Origin: Streptomyces sp. NRRL F-5126
Lineage (GTDB): Bacteria > Actinomycetota > Actinomycetes > Streptomycetales > Streptomycetaceae
NCBI RefSeq assembly: GCF_000721265.1
Contig: NZ_JOFZ01000002.1
Coordinates: 310,001-374,000 of the forward strand
Reading direction: 5' to 3'
Length of the DNA stretch: 64,000 nt
Position numbers and translations under genes: made by a program. A model generated the notes under the pieces. The model did not search any database. It was given only the letters and a program-made list of their open reading frames with translations, and was not told the origin of the DNA. This document shows positions 31,694 to 40,606 of this stretch, one piece after another (the first letter of the stretch is position 1; each line of letters opens with the position of its first letter).

Positions 31694-31705
31694 TTGAACG
31701 TTCTA
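31694..31705. promoter_or_regulatory. MarR operator candidate upstream of absC
   Basis: TTGAACGTTCTA is a 12-bp palindrome with one mismatched outer pair, 22 nt upstream of the MarR gene start (minus strand), a position suited to autoregulation. Confidence 0.45.
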
Positions 31706-31721
31706 CGAGAGTGCTGTCCGC

Positions 31722-32504
31722 TCAGAGGCCGAAGCGGCGTTGGAGGTCGCCGAGTTGCCCGCCGAGCCTGGGCATCCCCGACCCCCCGCCCTGCTGGCCG
31801 CCCTGGTACCCGCCGCCCGGCACGCCGGCCTCGCCCGGCACCGCGCCCGTCGGCTGCTCCGGCATCAGCACCTCGGTGGACTGGACCAATACCGTACCCG
31901 CCCCGACGAACTCGAACTGGTGCTCCTCGCCCGAGGCGCCCCCGATGCCCGTCATGGCCCGCACCCCGCCGAGGATCCCCCGCATGTAGCCGAAGTCGTA
32001 GTGGTGGCAGGGGGAGGGGCAGTCGGCCCAGCCGACCAGCGCCTGCGGATCCACCCGCAGCGGCGGCTCCATGAACACCACCGGCCCGTTCGACACGGCG
32101 ACGAACTTCCCGGTGCCGATCAGCGTCAAGAACCCCGGCACGATCGACTGCTTCAGCGCGAGCGACGGCTGGAACGCCAGCAGGTTGCCCGACCTGATCG
32201 TCAGATTGCCGTCCTCCAGATCGTAGGAGTTCACATCGAAGGCGCGGTCCGCGAGCAGCATCTTGCCGCTGCCCTGCGCGACCACCCAGTCCGCCACGTG
32301 CAGGGGCGAGTGGAAGCTCGTGCGCAGCAGGTTCTCGAACCGGCCGTGGCCGACGCCGTCGAAGGAGATCTGCCCGTAGTAGGCGATCATCTTGCCCTTC
32401 TGCAGGAACCACCGGTCGTCGCGCAGCTCCACGCAGTACGTGTACTTGTTGACGTTGTCGTCGCTCGGCAGCGTCATCGGGTCGAGGACCACGGGCCCGC
32501 TCAC
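31722..32504 (-). CDS. AIM24-family protein, third of three (260 aa)
   Basis: Beta-rich AIM24/TerD-like fold: WFLQKGKMIAYYGQISFDG, VVAQGSGKMLLADRAFDV, the strand LTIRSGNLLAFQPSL, and VSNGPVVFMEPPLRVDPQALVGW. A Gly/Gln-rich tail (GGGYQGGQQGGG) follows. A CPSPCHHYD insert is unusual and could bind metal. ATG 32504 overlaps the preceding AIM24 gene by 4 nt. Function of bacterial AIM24 proteins is poorly known; membrane or stress association is suspected. Confidence 0.9.
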   Translation of the reverse strand: MSGPVVLDPMTLPSDDNVNKYTYCVELRDDRWFLQKGKMIAYYGQISFDGVGHGRFENLLRTSFHSPLHVADWVVAQGSGKMLLADRAFDVNSYDLEDGNLTIRSGNLLAFQPSLALKQSIVPGFLTLIGTGKFVAVSNGPVVFMEPPLRVDPQALVGWADCPSPCHHYDFGYMRGILGGVRAMTGIGGASGEEHQFEFVGAGTVLVQSTEVLMPEQPTGAVPGEAGVPGGGYQGGQQGGGSGMPRLGGQLGDLQRRFGL

Positions 32505-33151
32505 AGCTTCTCCTCCGATGCCTGGACGAACACCGCGCCGCTGCCGCTGAGCTCCAGCTGGAACGCCTCGCCCGAGCCGCGGCCCACCATCTCGCGCCAG
32601 CCCAGCGCGGTGGACAGCTTGTTGCGCACGTCGCCGTAGTGCGCCACGTACGCCTGCGGGTCGACGTGCACCGCGCGCCCCGGCTGGATCGGCAGCTCGA
32701 TCACCCCGCCGTGCGCCATCACCGCGACCGCGCCGTGCCCCCTGAGCGTGGTGGTGAACAGGCCCTGCCCGGTCACCTGGCCGCGCACCATGCCCATGAC
32801 CCCGCCCTGCGAGCCCATGAACATCGTGCCCTGCTCGAGCGAGCCGTCGAAGGCGAGCAGCCGGTCCGCCTCCACGTACAGCGTGTCGCCGCTGAGGTTG
32901 ACGACCTGGATGTGGTGGCCGCCGTGGCCGAACAGCACGGTGCCGCTGCCCTCGACCGACATCAGCGGGGTCGCCTCGTTCGCGACCCGGCGGCCGATCA
33001 TGGACATCACGCCACCCTGGCCGCCCTGGATGTTCGGCGTGAACGAGACGTCGCCGCGGTAGGCGACCATCGCGCCGCGCTGGCTGAACATCCGCTGCCC
33101 CGGCGTGATGGATGCCTCGACCAGTTTGTCGTTGAGCTCACGGAACGGCAT
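32501..33151 (-). CDS. AIM24-family protein, second of three (216 aa)
   Basis: Same fold as its neighbours: RMFSQRGAMVAYRGDVSF, VEGSGTVLFGHGGHHIQVVNL, LYVEADRLLAFDGSLEQG, GQGLFTTTLRGHGAVAVMAHGG and the closing VDPQAYVAHYGDV. ATG 33151; its stop overlaps the next gene start (ATGA) and 3 nt separate it from the first AIM24 gene, so all three are co-translated and may form one complex. Confidence 0.9.
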   Translation of the reverse strand: MPFRELNDKLVEASITPGQRMFSQRGAMVAYRGDVSFTPNIQGGQGGVMSMIGRRVANEATPLMSVEGSGTVLFGHGGHHIQVVNLSGDTLYVEADRLLAFDGSLEQGTMFMGSQGGVMGMVRGQVTGQGLFTTTLRGHGAVAVMAHGGVIELPIQPGRAVHVDPQAYVAHYGDVRNKLSTALGWREMVGRGSGEAFQLELSGSGAVFVQASEEKL

Positions 33152-33154
33152 GGC

Positions 33155-33793
33155 CTAGACGTCACCCCCGATCGTGTTGCGCTCACTGGGTTGCACGTAG
33201 ACGACGCCGTCGCCCTCGAACCTGATCTGGAAGGACTCGCCGGATCCCTCGCCCATGAAGGTGCGGAACGACACCCCCGACTGGAAGGACTGCCGCAGAC
33301 CGCCCTGGTGCGCGATGTACGCGCCCGGGTCCACCGACAGCGGGTACTGGGGGGTGACGCGCAGCACGACGGCGGGGCCGTCCGACATGATCGCGGCCTG
33401 TCCCGAGCCCTCCACGGTCGTCGTGAACAGGCCGTTGCCGCCCGCCGCGCCGCGCATGCCGGTGAACGTGGTGCCGGTGCGCAGGCCCGCGTCCGTGCAC
33501 AGCAGGTTGGACGCCTCGACGTAGAGCTTGTCGCCGCGCAGCGCGACCAGGTTGATCTCGCTCGCCCGGTCGGCGAAGAAGCAGGTGCCCTGGCCGCGCA
33601 CCTCCATCACCGTCATGGACTCGCCGGTGATCCTGCGCGTGACCATCCCGCGCAACCCCTCACCGCCGCCGGTCATCTTCTTGAACGACATCTGGCCGTC
33701 GTAGGCGACCATCGAGCCGTTCTTCGCCTTCACCGCGTCACCCGCCATGTCGACGGCGAGCATCTTGCTTCCCTGGAGTCGGAACTGAGCCAC
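33155..33793 (-). CDS. AIM24-family protein, first of three (212 aa)
   Basis: AQFRLQGSKMLAVDMAGDAV opens the AIM24 fold, followed by GSMVAYDGQMSFKK, VRGQGTCFFADRASEINLV, LYVEASNLLCTDAGL, NGLFTTTVEGSGQAAIMSDGP and VDPGAYIAHQGGL. GTG 33793 is chosen because the domain begins there; ATG 33862 would add 23 low-quality residues. It is the promoter-proximal gene of the triple set, divergent from the DUF3817 gene at 33943. Confidence 0.88.
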   Translation of the reverse strand: MAQFRLQGSKMLAVDMAGDAVKAKNGSMVAYDGQMSFKKMTGGGEGLRGMVTRRITGESMTVMEVRGQGTCFFADRASEINLVALRGDKLYVEASNLLCTDAGLRTGTTFTGMRGAAGGNGLFTTTVEGSGQAAIMSDGPAVVLRVTPQYPLSVDPGAYIAHQGGLRQSFQSGVSFRTFMGEGSGESFQIRFEGDGVVYVQPSERNTIGGDV

Positions 33794-33942
33794 GCTGAAG
33801 AAGGTAGCGCCTCGCGGTGGGCCGGCGACCCTGGCGGCCTGAGCCGGCGCCGCGGCTGCCACAATGGCGAGCAGTTTGTGCGCGCGTTCACAAACCGCTC
33901 GCGTGCACAGACCACAAGCCCCGACCGAAAGCGAAAGCCTCC

Positions 33943-34287
33943 GTGGACATCAAGACCGCTTCCGCACTCCACCGACTCCGCCTGGTCTCCGCGCCCGAGG
34001 CGGTGTCCTTCCTCCTGCTGCTGGTCTGCTCGGTGCTCAAGCGCACCACGGACTTCAACGCGGTCCCCGCGATGGGCATGATCCACGGGATCCTGTTCAT
34101 CCTCTACGTCCTGTTCTGGCTGGACGCCTGGCGCTGCACCCGCTGGAAGCTGCCCACGGCCGCCTTCTACTTCATCCTCTCCGTGCTGCCCACCGGCGGG
34201 TTCTTCGCCGAGCGCAAGCTCAAGCGGGCCTCCGAGGACATGGTCATCGCCGCCAGGGCGCGCCGCGAGGGCACGGTGAACGCATGA
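33943..34287 (+). CDS. DUF3817 membrane protein (114 aa)
   Basis: Integral membrane protein with three or four segments: [39 protein letters not shown] (carrying the family-typical GMIHG..Y) and [24 protein letters not shown] 33943 is the likely start, with a weak ribosome site. It is coupled by ATGA to the thiamine-binding-type gene. A second DUF3817 gene lies at 38443. Function unknown. Confidence 0.88.
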   Translation: MDIKTASALHRLRLVSAPEAVSFLLLLVCSVLKRTTDFNAVPAMGMIHGILFILYVLFWLDAWRCTRWKLPTAAFYFILSVLPTGGFFAERKLKRASEDMVIAARARREGTVNA

Positions 34288-34595
34288 TCGTCGCCTTCTC
34301 CGTCTCGCCGCTCGGGGCCGGCGAGGACGTCGGCGAGTACGTCGCCGACGCCGTGCGCGTCGTGCGCGAGTCCGGGCTGCCGAACCGGACGGACGCCATG
34401 TTCACCTCCATCGAGGGCGAGTGGGACGAGGTGATGGACGTCGTCAAGCGCGCGGTCGCCGCCGTCGAGGCCCGCTCCAACCGCGTCTCGCTCGTGCTCA
34501 AGGCCGACATCCGGCAGGGCGTCACGGACGGCCTGACCGCCAAGGTCGAGACCGTGGAGCGCCACCTGTCGCAGGGACGCGCCGCGGACGCCTGA
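34284..34595 (+). CDS. MTH1187-type thiamine-binding protein (103 aa)
   Basis: Ferredoxin-like alpha/beta fold of the YqgV/MTH1187 family: [48 protein letters not shown] and [13 protein letters not shown]. Members bind thiamine-like ligands. ATG 34284 overlaps the DUF3817 stop, so both are made together; the pair may be linked to vitamin sensing or uptake, which is only inference. Confidence 0.9.
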   Translation: MIVAFSVSPLGAGEDVGEYVADAVRVVRESGLPNRTDAMFTSIEGEWDEVMDVVKRAVAAVEARSNRVSLVLKADIRQGVTDGLTAKVETVERHLSQGRAADA

Positions 34596-34726
34596 CGCGT
34601 ACGCCGTCATCCGTACGAAGGAAACGGGATGAGGAACCGCCTCACTCGGACGACTCCAGTCGACACGCCGTGTGATGTCCCCTTTTGTGGGGTTATCAAC
34701 GTCATTCGTCGGCTGGAGGCACCATC

Positions 34727-36661
34727 GTGCGGCCGCAGGGCTACGACTACGACATCCACAGCTGTCTGGCAGGTCCCCTCCAGGAACCGGATCCCTCCGG
34801 CGCCTACCGGGTGGAGTACCGGAGCCTGCTGGCGCAGGAGCCGCACCGAATAAGAGCAGTCCTGCTGATGACGTCCGCGCCCGTGCTGTCGGCCGTGCTG
34901 CTCGGCTACCTGGTCTGGCCCAGCCACCGCACCGAGCGCCACGGCGGCGAGCAGTGGCTGGTCGCCTTCGACCACGTGATGCTCGTGTCGATCGGCTGCA
35001 TCGCCCTGTTCATGCTGGTCAACGTCGCGTCGGTCGCCCACGCCACGTTGGTCGCCCGCGACCCGGTCCCGGTGGTGCCCGAGGCCGGCACCAGGGTCGC
35101 GTTCCTCACCACGTACGTGCCGGGCAAGGAACCGCTCGCCATGGTGCGCGCGACCCTGCGGGGCGCCGTACGGATCAGGCACGAGGGCCCCTTCGACGTC
35201 TGGCTGCTCGACGAGGGCGACGACGACGAGGCGAGGGCGCTCTGCGCGGAACTCGGCGTGCACCACTTCACGCGCAAGGGCGTGCCCGAGTGGAACCGGC
35301 CCAAGGGCGTGCACAAGGCCCGCACCAAGCACGGCAACTACAACGCCTGGCTCGCCATGCACGGCGACGCGTACGACTTCTTCGCCGGCGTCGACACCGA
35401 CCACGTCCCGGTGCCCGGCTTCCTCGAGCGCATGCTCGGCTACTTCCGCGACCCGGACGTGGCCTTCGTGGTGGGCCCGCAGGTGTACGGGAACTACACC
35501 TCGCCCGTCACCAAGGCGGCGGAGTCGCAGCAGTTCCTCTTCCACGCGCTCATCCAGCGGGCCGGCAACCGCTACCAGGCGCCCATGTTCGTCGGCACCA
35601 ACAACGTCGTGCGGGTCAGCGCCCTGAAGCAGGCGGGCGGCCTGTACGACTCCATCACCGAGGACATGGCCACCGGCTTCGAGATCCACCGCAGGAGGAA
35701 CCCGCTGACCGGCAGGTTCTGGCGGTCCGTCTACACCCCTGACGTGCTCGCCGTCGGCGAGGGCCCGGCGTCGTGGACCGACTTCTTCACCCAGCAGCTG
35801 CGCTGGTCGAGGGGGACGTACGAGACGCTCTTCAAGCAGTACTGGAAGGCACCTTTCCGGATGCCGCCCGGGCGGGTGCTCAACTACTCGCTCATGCTCG
35901 TCTACTACCCGATGACCGCGGTCAACTGGTTCCTCGGCATCCTCAGCTCGGTGCTGTTCCTGTGGCTCGGGGCGTCCGGCACCCAGGTCTCCTCCGAGAT
36001 CTGGCTCATGCTCTACAGCGACGCCGCCGCCCTCCAGGTCGGCCTGTACCTGTGGAACAGGCGCCACAACGTCTCCCCGCACGAGCCCGAGGGTTCCGGC
36101 GGCCTGGCGGGGATGGCCATGTCCGCGCTGTCCGCGCCGATATACCTGCGCTCGCTCGTGTCCGCCGTGCTGCGCACCCGCGGCCGGTTCGTCGTCACCC
36201 CCAAGGGCGGCGAGGCGAGCCCCGACCGGGCCGCCACCTTCCGGGTGCACCTGCTGTGGGCGGGCGTGCTGGCCTCCTCGCTCGTCGCGTCCGCCGTCCT
36301 CGGCCACACGCACGCGGCGATGCGGACCTGGGCCGCGCTCGCGCTCGCCGTCTCGCTCGCGCCGGTCGCGATCTGGCTGTGGACCGACCGCCGCGGGGCG
36401 ATCGCCGCGCGGTTCGCCGGCCGGCGAACCGCCGGGGCGTCCGCACGCACGGCCGCGTCACCCAAGGCGCCGCCGCGCTCGCCCCGCGAGGCGCTGCGCG
36501 AACTGCGCGAGCTGAGGGAGGCGCGCCCGGCGGCCACGGCGCCGGGCTCCCAGGAAGCCGCGGCGTGCGCGGCGGCGCCGACGCGGACGACGGTCGCGGC
36601 CCCGGCCGCTGCGCAGGCCCCGGCCGGGGCCACGGCGCCGACGCCCACCGGGGGAAGCTGA
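34727..36661 (+). CDS. Cellulose-synthase-like GT2 glycosyltransferase (644 aa)
   Basis: Processive-type family 2 glycosyltransferase. Two N-terminal membrane segments (LLMTSAPVLSAVLLGYLVW, VSIGCIALFMLVNVASVAHA), then the catalytic domain with LLDEGDDDE, FFAGVDTDHV (DxD), ITEDM (TED) and QQLRWSRG (QxxRW), i.e. the D,D,D,QxxRW set. At least four C-terminal segments follow, then an Ala/Pro/Arg-rich cytoplasmic tail. GTG 34727 follows GGAGG. The product is probably an extracellular beta-glucan or related glycan. It is convergent with a GH6 glycosidase, echoing the cslA/cslZ pairing known at another Streptomyces locus. Confidence 0.92.
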   Translation: MRPQGYDYDIHSCLAGPLQEPDPSGAYRVEYRSLLAQEPHRIRAVLLMTSAPVLSAVLLGYLVWPSHRTERHGGEQWLVAFDHVMLVSIGCIALFMLVNVASVAHATLVARDPVPVVPEAGTRVAFLTTYVPGKEPLAMVRATLRGAVRIRHEGPFDVWLLDEGDDDEARALCAELGVHHFTRKGVPEWNRPKGVHKARTKHGNYNAWLAMHGDAYDFFAGVDTDHVPVPGFLERMLGYFRDPDVAFVVGPQVYGNYTSPVTKAAESQQFLFHALIQRAGNRYQAPMFVGTNNVVRVSALKQAGGLYDSITEDMATGFEIHRRRNPLTGRFWRSVYTPDVLAVGEGPASWTDFFTQQLRWSRGTYETLFKQYWKAPFRMPPGRVLNYSLMLVYYPMTAVNWFLGILSSVLFLWLGASGTQVSSEIWLMLYSDAAALQVGLYLWNRRHNVSPHEPEGSGGLAGMAMSALSAPIYLRSLVSAVLRTRGRFVVTPKGGEASPDRAATFRVHLLWAGVLASSLVASAVLGHTHAAMRTWAALALAVSLAPVAIWLWTDRRGAIAARFAGRRTAGASARTAASPKAPPRSPREALRELRELREARPAATAPGSQEAAACAAAPTRTTVAAPAAAQAPAGATAPTPTGGS

Positions 36662-36679
36662 GCGGCCGCGGCCGCCGCA

Positions 36680-36702
36680 GGCGCCCCGTCCGGCGGGGCG
36701 CC
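36680..36702. terminator. Bidirectional terminator between GT2 and GH6
   Basis: GGCGCCCCG (36680-36688) and CGGGGCGCC (36694-36702) form a 9-bp stem with a 5-nt loop in the 44-bp gap between the convergent genes. Confidence 0.65.
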
Positions 36703-36705
36703 GCG

Positions 36706-37728
36706 TCAGCTCTTCGCGCGGCGGGCGAGCCCGAGAGCGTACTGGGGCCACCAACTGCCCGCCGCGGGCCCGCCGCGGCACGTGCCGTCGGAGTCGCCCG
36801 GGCGCTTGATCCACAGGTAGGCGTCGAGCAGCGGGTCGCCGGTGTGCGTGCTCGGCGCCTTGCCGAGCGCGCGGCCCGGCGGGTTGCACCACGCCTCGTC
36901 ACCGCGGCCGCCGGGCAGGGGTCCCGCGCCGTTGCGGCTGGTGTCCATCACGAAGTGCGCGCCGCCGAGCGCGCCGGAGATCCTGGCGCCGTAGCGCTTG
37001 ACGGCGTCGTCGCGCTGGAAGTTCGACACGTTGAGGGAGAAGCCGTCGGCCCGCGCGACGCCCGCGCGCTTGAGCGCGTCCGCCATCCGCCCCGTGTCGG
37101 CGACCCAGGCGGGGTTGCCCGCGTCGAGGTAGACCTTGGTGTGCGGCTGCTGCTTGAGGCGTGTCACCGCGGCGGACAGCAGCGTGTAGCGCTCCTGCTG
37201 GAACTCGGGCGGGGTGCAGCCGTCGGCCAGGTGCGGCAGGGCGTCGGGCTCGAGGACGACGAGGGCGGGCGCGTCGCCGATGGCTCCCGCGAAGGCGTTG
37301 ATCCAGCTCTGGTACGCCTGGGCGCTGGTGGCGCCGCCCGCCGAGTACTTGCCGCAGTCGCGGTGCGGGATGTTGTACGCGACGAGCAGTACGGTCCGCC
37401 CGGCCGGGGCGGCGGACCGCACGGCGTGCCGGATCTCCGGGCCCGGGTCGTCGCCCGCGGGCCAGTCGGCCACCGGGCGCCGGGAGATGCGCTGGAGCAG
37501 CTTCGCGTCGGCGGTCCTGCCGTCGGCCTGCCACTTCTTCACCTGCCGCGCGGCGTCGCTGTCGGGGTCGACCCAGTAGGGGGACGCGGAGTACGGGGCG
37601 GACTCGCCGCCCACGACGGACGCGTGGCCGTCACCGCCGCCGGCCGAGCAGGCAGCGGCGGCGGGGCACAGGGCCAGTGCGAGGGAGACGGGGAGGGCTG
37701 CGAGGCGGGGGTGAGGGCGGCCGGGCAT
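36706..37728 (-). CDS. Glycoside hydrolase family 6 lipoprotein (340 aa)
   Basis: Secreted endoglucanase-type enzyme. A signal peptide (LAALPVSLALALCPAAAAC) ends in a probable lipobox Cys, predicting a membrane-anchored lipoprotein. GH6 motifs are all visible: VAYNIPHRDCGKYSAGG with the catalytic acid, VVLEPDALPHL, YLDAGNPAW, FSLNVSNF, FVMDTSRNG, WCNPPGRALG and AYLWIKRPGDSDG. ATG 37728 is where the signal peptide begins. It would cut beta-1,4-glucan, plausibly the product of the convergent GT2 enzyme. Confidence 0.93.
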   Translation of the reverse strand: MPGRPHPRLAALPVSLALALCPAAAACSAGGGDGHASVVGGESAPYSASPYWVDPDSDAARQVKKWQADGRTADAKLLQRISRRPVADWPAGDDPGPEIRHAVRSAAPAGRTVLLVAYNIPHRDCGKYSAGGATSAQAYQSWINAFAGAIGDAPALVVLEPDALPHLADGCTPPEFQQERYTLLSAAVTRLKQQPHTKVYLDAGNPAWVADTGRMADALKRAGVARADGFSLNVSNFQRDDAVKRYGARISGALGGAHFVMDTSRNGAGPLPGGRGDEAWCNPPGRALGKAPSTHTGDPLLDAYLWIKRPGDSDGTCRGGPAAGSWWPQYALGLARRAKS

Positions 37729-37859
37729 GGTGCATATCGTGACATGTGCCGCATTACGCACGTGTGTGCGCCACGCGCGGAACGCCGGCTGAGGGCTGTG
37801 CGGTGACCGGGGAAGACGCCGGGAGCGCGGGCATATCATCCCTCGGTAGGGTCGGGGGC

Positions 37860-38399
37860 GTGCCGAAGCCGTTGAGCCTGCCCTTCGACCCCATCGCCCG
37901 CGCCGACGACCTCTGGAAACAGCGCTGGGGCCCCGTCCCCTCGATGGTCGCCATCACGTCCATCATGCGCGCGCAGCAGATCCTCCTCGCCGAGGTCGAC
38001 TCCGTCGTCAAGCCGTACGGGCTCACGTTCGCGCGCTACGAGGCGCTGGTCCTGCTGACCTTCTCCAAGGCCGGCGAGCTGCCCATGTCCAAGATCGGCG
38101 AGCGGCTGATGGTCCACCCCACGTCCGTCACCAACACCGTCGACCGCCTCGTCAGGGCCGGCTTCGTCGACAAGCGCCCCAATCCGAACGACGGCCGCGG
38201 CACCCTCGCCTCGATCACCGAGGAGGGCCGCAAGGTGGTGGAGGCCGCCACCCGCGACCTGATGGCCATGGACTTCGGCCTCGGCGCCTACGACGCCGAG
38301 GAGTGCGGCGAGATCTTCGCGATGCTGCGCCCACTGCGCCTGTCCGCCCAGGACTTCGAGGAGCGCCGGCCGCCCGAGCGGCGCGGTGGCGAGTGGTGA
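37860..38399 (+). CDS. MarR-family regulator (179 aa)
   Basis: Winged-helix regulator: VVKPYGLTFARYEALVLL, recognition helix in MSKIGERLMVHPTSVTNTVDRLV, wing FVDKRPNPNDGRGTLASIT, and a dimerisation C-terminus. GTG 37860 is preceded by GGGGGC; GTG 37803 would add 19 residues. It is divergent from the GH6 gene and followed by DUF3817, but its target is unknown. Confidence 0.9.
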   Translation: MPKPLSLPFDPIARADDLWKQRWGPVPSMVAITSIMRAQQILLAEVDSVVKPYGLTFARYEALVLLTFSKAGELPMSKIGERLMVHPTSVTNTVDRLVRAGFVDKRPNPNDGRGTLASITEEGRKVVEAATRDLMAMDFGLGAYDAEECGEIFAMLRPLRLSAQDFEERRPPERRGGEW

Positions 38400-38442
38400 C
38401 CCGCGCGAAGATCGCCCGTATCGTGGCACTACGCTCTTGCGT

Positions 38443-38781
38443 ATGAAACGAAGTGTGCTGACCCGTTATCGGGTGATGGCGTACGTCACAGGCGTGCTCC
38501 TCATCGTGCTGACACTGGGGGTCATCGCCAAGTACGTGCTCGACATCAACGGAGCGGCGGGCTTCGTCGAGGTCGTGGGCATCGCGCACGGCTGGCTCTA
38601 CATCGTGTACCTGATCTTCGCCTTCGACCTCGGCTCCAAGGCCAGGTTCCCCGTGCTGCGGCAGCTGTGGGTCCTGCTCGCCGGGACGCTGCCCACGGCG
38701 GCCTTCTTCGTCGAGCGCCGGGTCTCCCGCGAACTCGAGGCCAAGGTCGTCGACCCGGCGCCCGCCGCCGCCAAGGCCTGA
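38443..38781 (+). CDS. DUF3817 membrane protein, second copy (112 aa)
   Basis: Segments YRVMAYVTGVLLIVLTLGVIA, VVGIAHGWLYIVYLIFAFDL and LWVLLAGTLPTAAFFVERRV follow the DUF3817 plan. ATG 38443 begins MKRSVLTRYR, a positive-inside N-terminus. It lies 43 nt after the MarR gene on the same strand, so probably co-transcribed. Paralogue of the gene at 33943. Confidence 0.9.
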   Translation: MKRSVLTRYRVMAYVTGVLLIVLTLGVIAKYVLDINGAAGFVEVVGIAHGWLYIVYLIFAFDLGSKARFPVLRQLWVLLAGTLPTAAFFVERRVSRELEAKVVDPAPAAAKA

Positions 38782-38863
38782 CCGCGCACGGTACCGCCGC
38801 GTGACGATGTCCGCGGCGGTTTGCCATCGACATTTACTTTGACGTCCTAGTAAATTCGAGTGC

Positions 38864-40564
38864 ATGGACGCTGACGCGATCGACGAGGGCCGCAACCGCT
38901 GGCAGGCCCGGTACGACAAGGCCCGCAAGCGCGACGCGGACTTCTCGACCCTCTCGGGCGACGAGGTCGCCCCCGTGTACGGACCGCGGCCCGGGGACAC
39001 GTACGAGGGGTTCGAGCGGATCGGCTGGCCGGGGGAGTACCCGTTCACCCGGGGCCTGTACCCGACCGGGTACCGGGGCCGCACCTGGACCATCCGCCAG
39101 TTCGCCGGGTTCGGCAACGCACGCCAGACCAACGAGCGCTACAAGACGATCCTCGCCAACGGCGGCGGCGGCCTGTCCGTCGCCTTCGACATGCCGACGC
39201 TGATGGGCCGTGACTCCGACGACCCGCGTTCGCTCGGTGAGGTCGGGCACTGCGGCGTCGCCATCGACTCGGCCGCCGACATGGAGGTCCTCTTCGACGG
39301 CATCACGCTCGGCGACGTGACGACGTCCATGACGATCAGCGGTCCCGCCGTGCCCGTCTTCTGCATGTACCTCGTCGCCGCGGAACGCCAGGGCGTCGAC
39401 CCCGGCGTGCTCAACGGCACCCTCCAGACCGACATCTTCAAGGAGTACATCGCGCAGAAGGAGTGGCTCTTCCAGCCCGAGCCGCACCTGCGCCTCATCG
39501 GCGACCTGATGGAGCACTGCGCGACCGCGATCCCCGCGTACAAGCCGCTGTCCGTATCCGGCTACCACATCCGCGAGGCCGGCGCGACGGCCGCGCAGGA
39601 GCTCGCGTACACGCTGGCCGACGGGTTCGGCTACGTGGAGCTCGGCGTCGCGCGCGGCCTCGACGTCGACGTCTTCGCGCCGGGCCTCTCCTTCTTCTTC
39701 GACGCGCACGTGGACTTCTTCGAGGAGATCGCCAAGTTCCGCGCGGCCCGCAGGATCTGGGCCCGCTGGATGCGGGACGTCTACGGCGCCACCACGGACA
39801 AGGCCCAGTGGCTGCGGTTCCACACCCAGACAGCGGGCGTCTCGCTCACCGCGCAGCAGCCGTACAACAACGTCGTGCGCACCGCCGTCGAGGCGCTCGC
39901 CGCGGTGCTCGGCGGCACCAACTCGCTGCACACCAACGCGCTCGACGAGACGCTCGCGCTGCCGAGCGAGCAGGCAGCCGAGATCGCGCTGCGCACGCAG
40001 CAGGTGCTGATGGAGGAGACGGGGGTGGGCAACGTCGCCGACCCGCTGGGCGGCTCCTGGTACATCGAGCAGCTCACCGACCGGATCGAAGCGGACGCCG
40101 AGAAGATCTTCGAGCAGATCACGGAGCGCGGCAGGCGCGCGCACCCCGACGGCAACCACCCGGTCGGCCCGATCACCTCCGGCATCCTGCGCGGTATCGA
40201 GGACGGCTGGTTCACCGGCGAGATCGCCGAGTCGGCGTTCCGCTACCAGAGCGCCCTGGAGAAGGGCGACAAGAAGGTCGTCGGCGTCAACGTCAACACC
40301 GGGTCCGTCACGGGCGACCTGGAGATCCTGCGCGTCAGCCACGAGGTGGAGCGCGACCAGGTGGCGACGCTCGCCGAGCGCAAGGAGGCGCGCGACGACG
40401 CGAAGGTCACCGCCGCGCTCGGCGCGATGCTGGCCGCCGCGCGCGACGGGTCCAGCATGATCCCGCCGATGCTGGACGCGGTACGCGCGGAGGCCACCCT
40501 CGGCGAGATCTGTGGCGCGCTGCGCGACGAATGGGGCACGTACACGGAGCCGCCCGGCTTCTGA
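38864..40564 (+). CDS. icmA: Isobutyryl-CoA mutase large subunit IcmA (566 aa)
   Basis: B12-dependent carbon-skeleton mutase, interconverting isobutyryl-CoA and n-butyryl-CoA together with the separate B12-binding subunit IcmB. The TIM-barrel substrate domain is complete, with [29 protein letters not shown] and [17 protein letters not shown]. Diagnostic residues are Phe80 (in RQFAG) and Gln198 (in YIAQKE), the IcmA-type pair replacing Tyr and Arg of methylmalonyl-CoA mutase. The length of 566 aa equals known IcmA. No IcmB gene is nearby. Adenosylcobalamin would come from the transferase at 8.3 kb. Confidence 0.95.
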   Translation: MDADAIDEGRNRWQARYDKARKRDADFSTLSGDEVAPVYGPRPGDTYEGFERIGWPGEYPFTRGLYPTGYRGRTWTIRQFAGFGNARQTNERYKTILANGGGGLSVAFDMPTLMGRDSDDPRSLGEVGHCGVAIDSAADMEVLFDGITLGDVTTSMTISGPAVPVFCMYLVAAERQGVDPGVLNGTLQTDIFKEYIAQKEWLFQPEPHLRLIGDLMEHCATAIPAYKPLSVSGYHIREAGATAAQELAYTLADGFGYVELGVARGLDVDVFAPGLSFFFDAHVDFFEEIAKFRAARRIWARWMRDVYGATTDKAQWLRFHTQTAGVSLTAQQPYNNVVRTAVEALAAVLGGTNSLHTNALDETLALPSEQAAEIALRTQQVLMEETGVGNVADPLGGSWYIEQLTDRIEADAEKIFEQITERGRRAHPDGNHPVGPITSGILRGIEDGWFTGEIAESAFRYQSALEKGDKKVVGVNVNTGSVTGDLEILRVSHEVERDQVATLAERKEARDDAKVTAALGAMLAAARDGSSMIPPMLDAVRAEATLGEICGALRDEWGTYTEPPGF

Positions 40565-40606
40565 GGGCGCGGGCCCTCGGCGGCCGCCCGGGCCACGGCG
40601 GCCGCT

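Noticed and set aside
34670..34727. Small CCCC-TTTTGT-GGGG stem before the GT2 gene as a riboswitch
   Set aside because: The stem is only 4 bp and no known riboswitch core could be matched.
36800..37740. CebR-type operator (TGGGAGCGCTCCCA) upstream of the GH6 gene
   Set aside because: Looked for in the divergent region 37729-37859 and not found.
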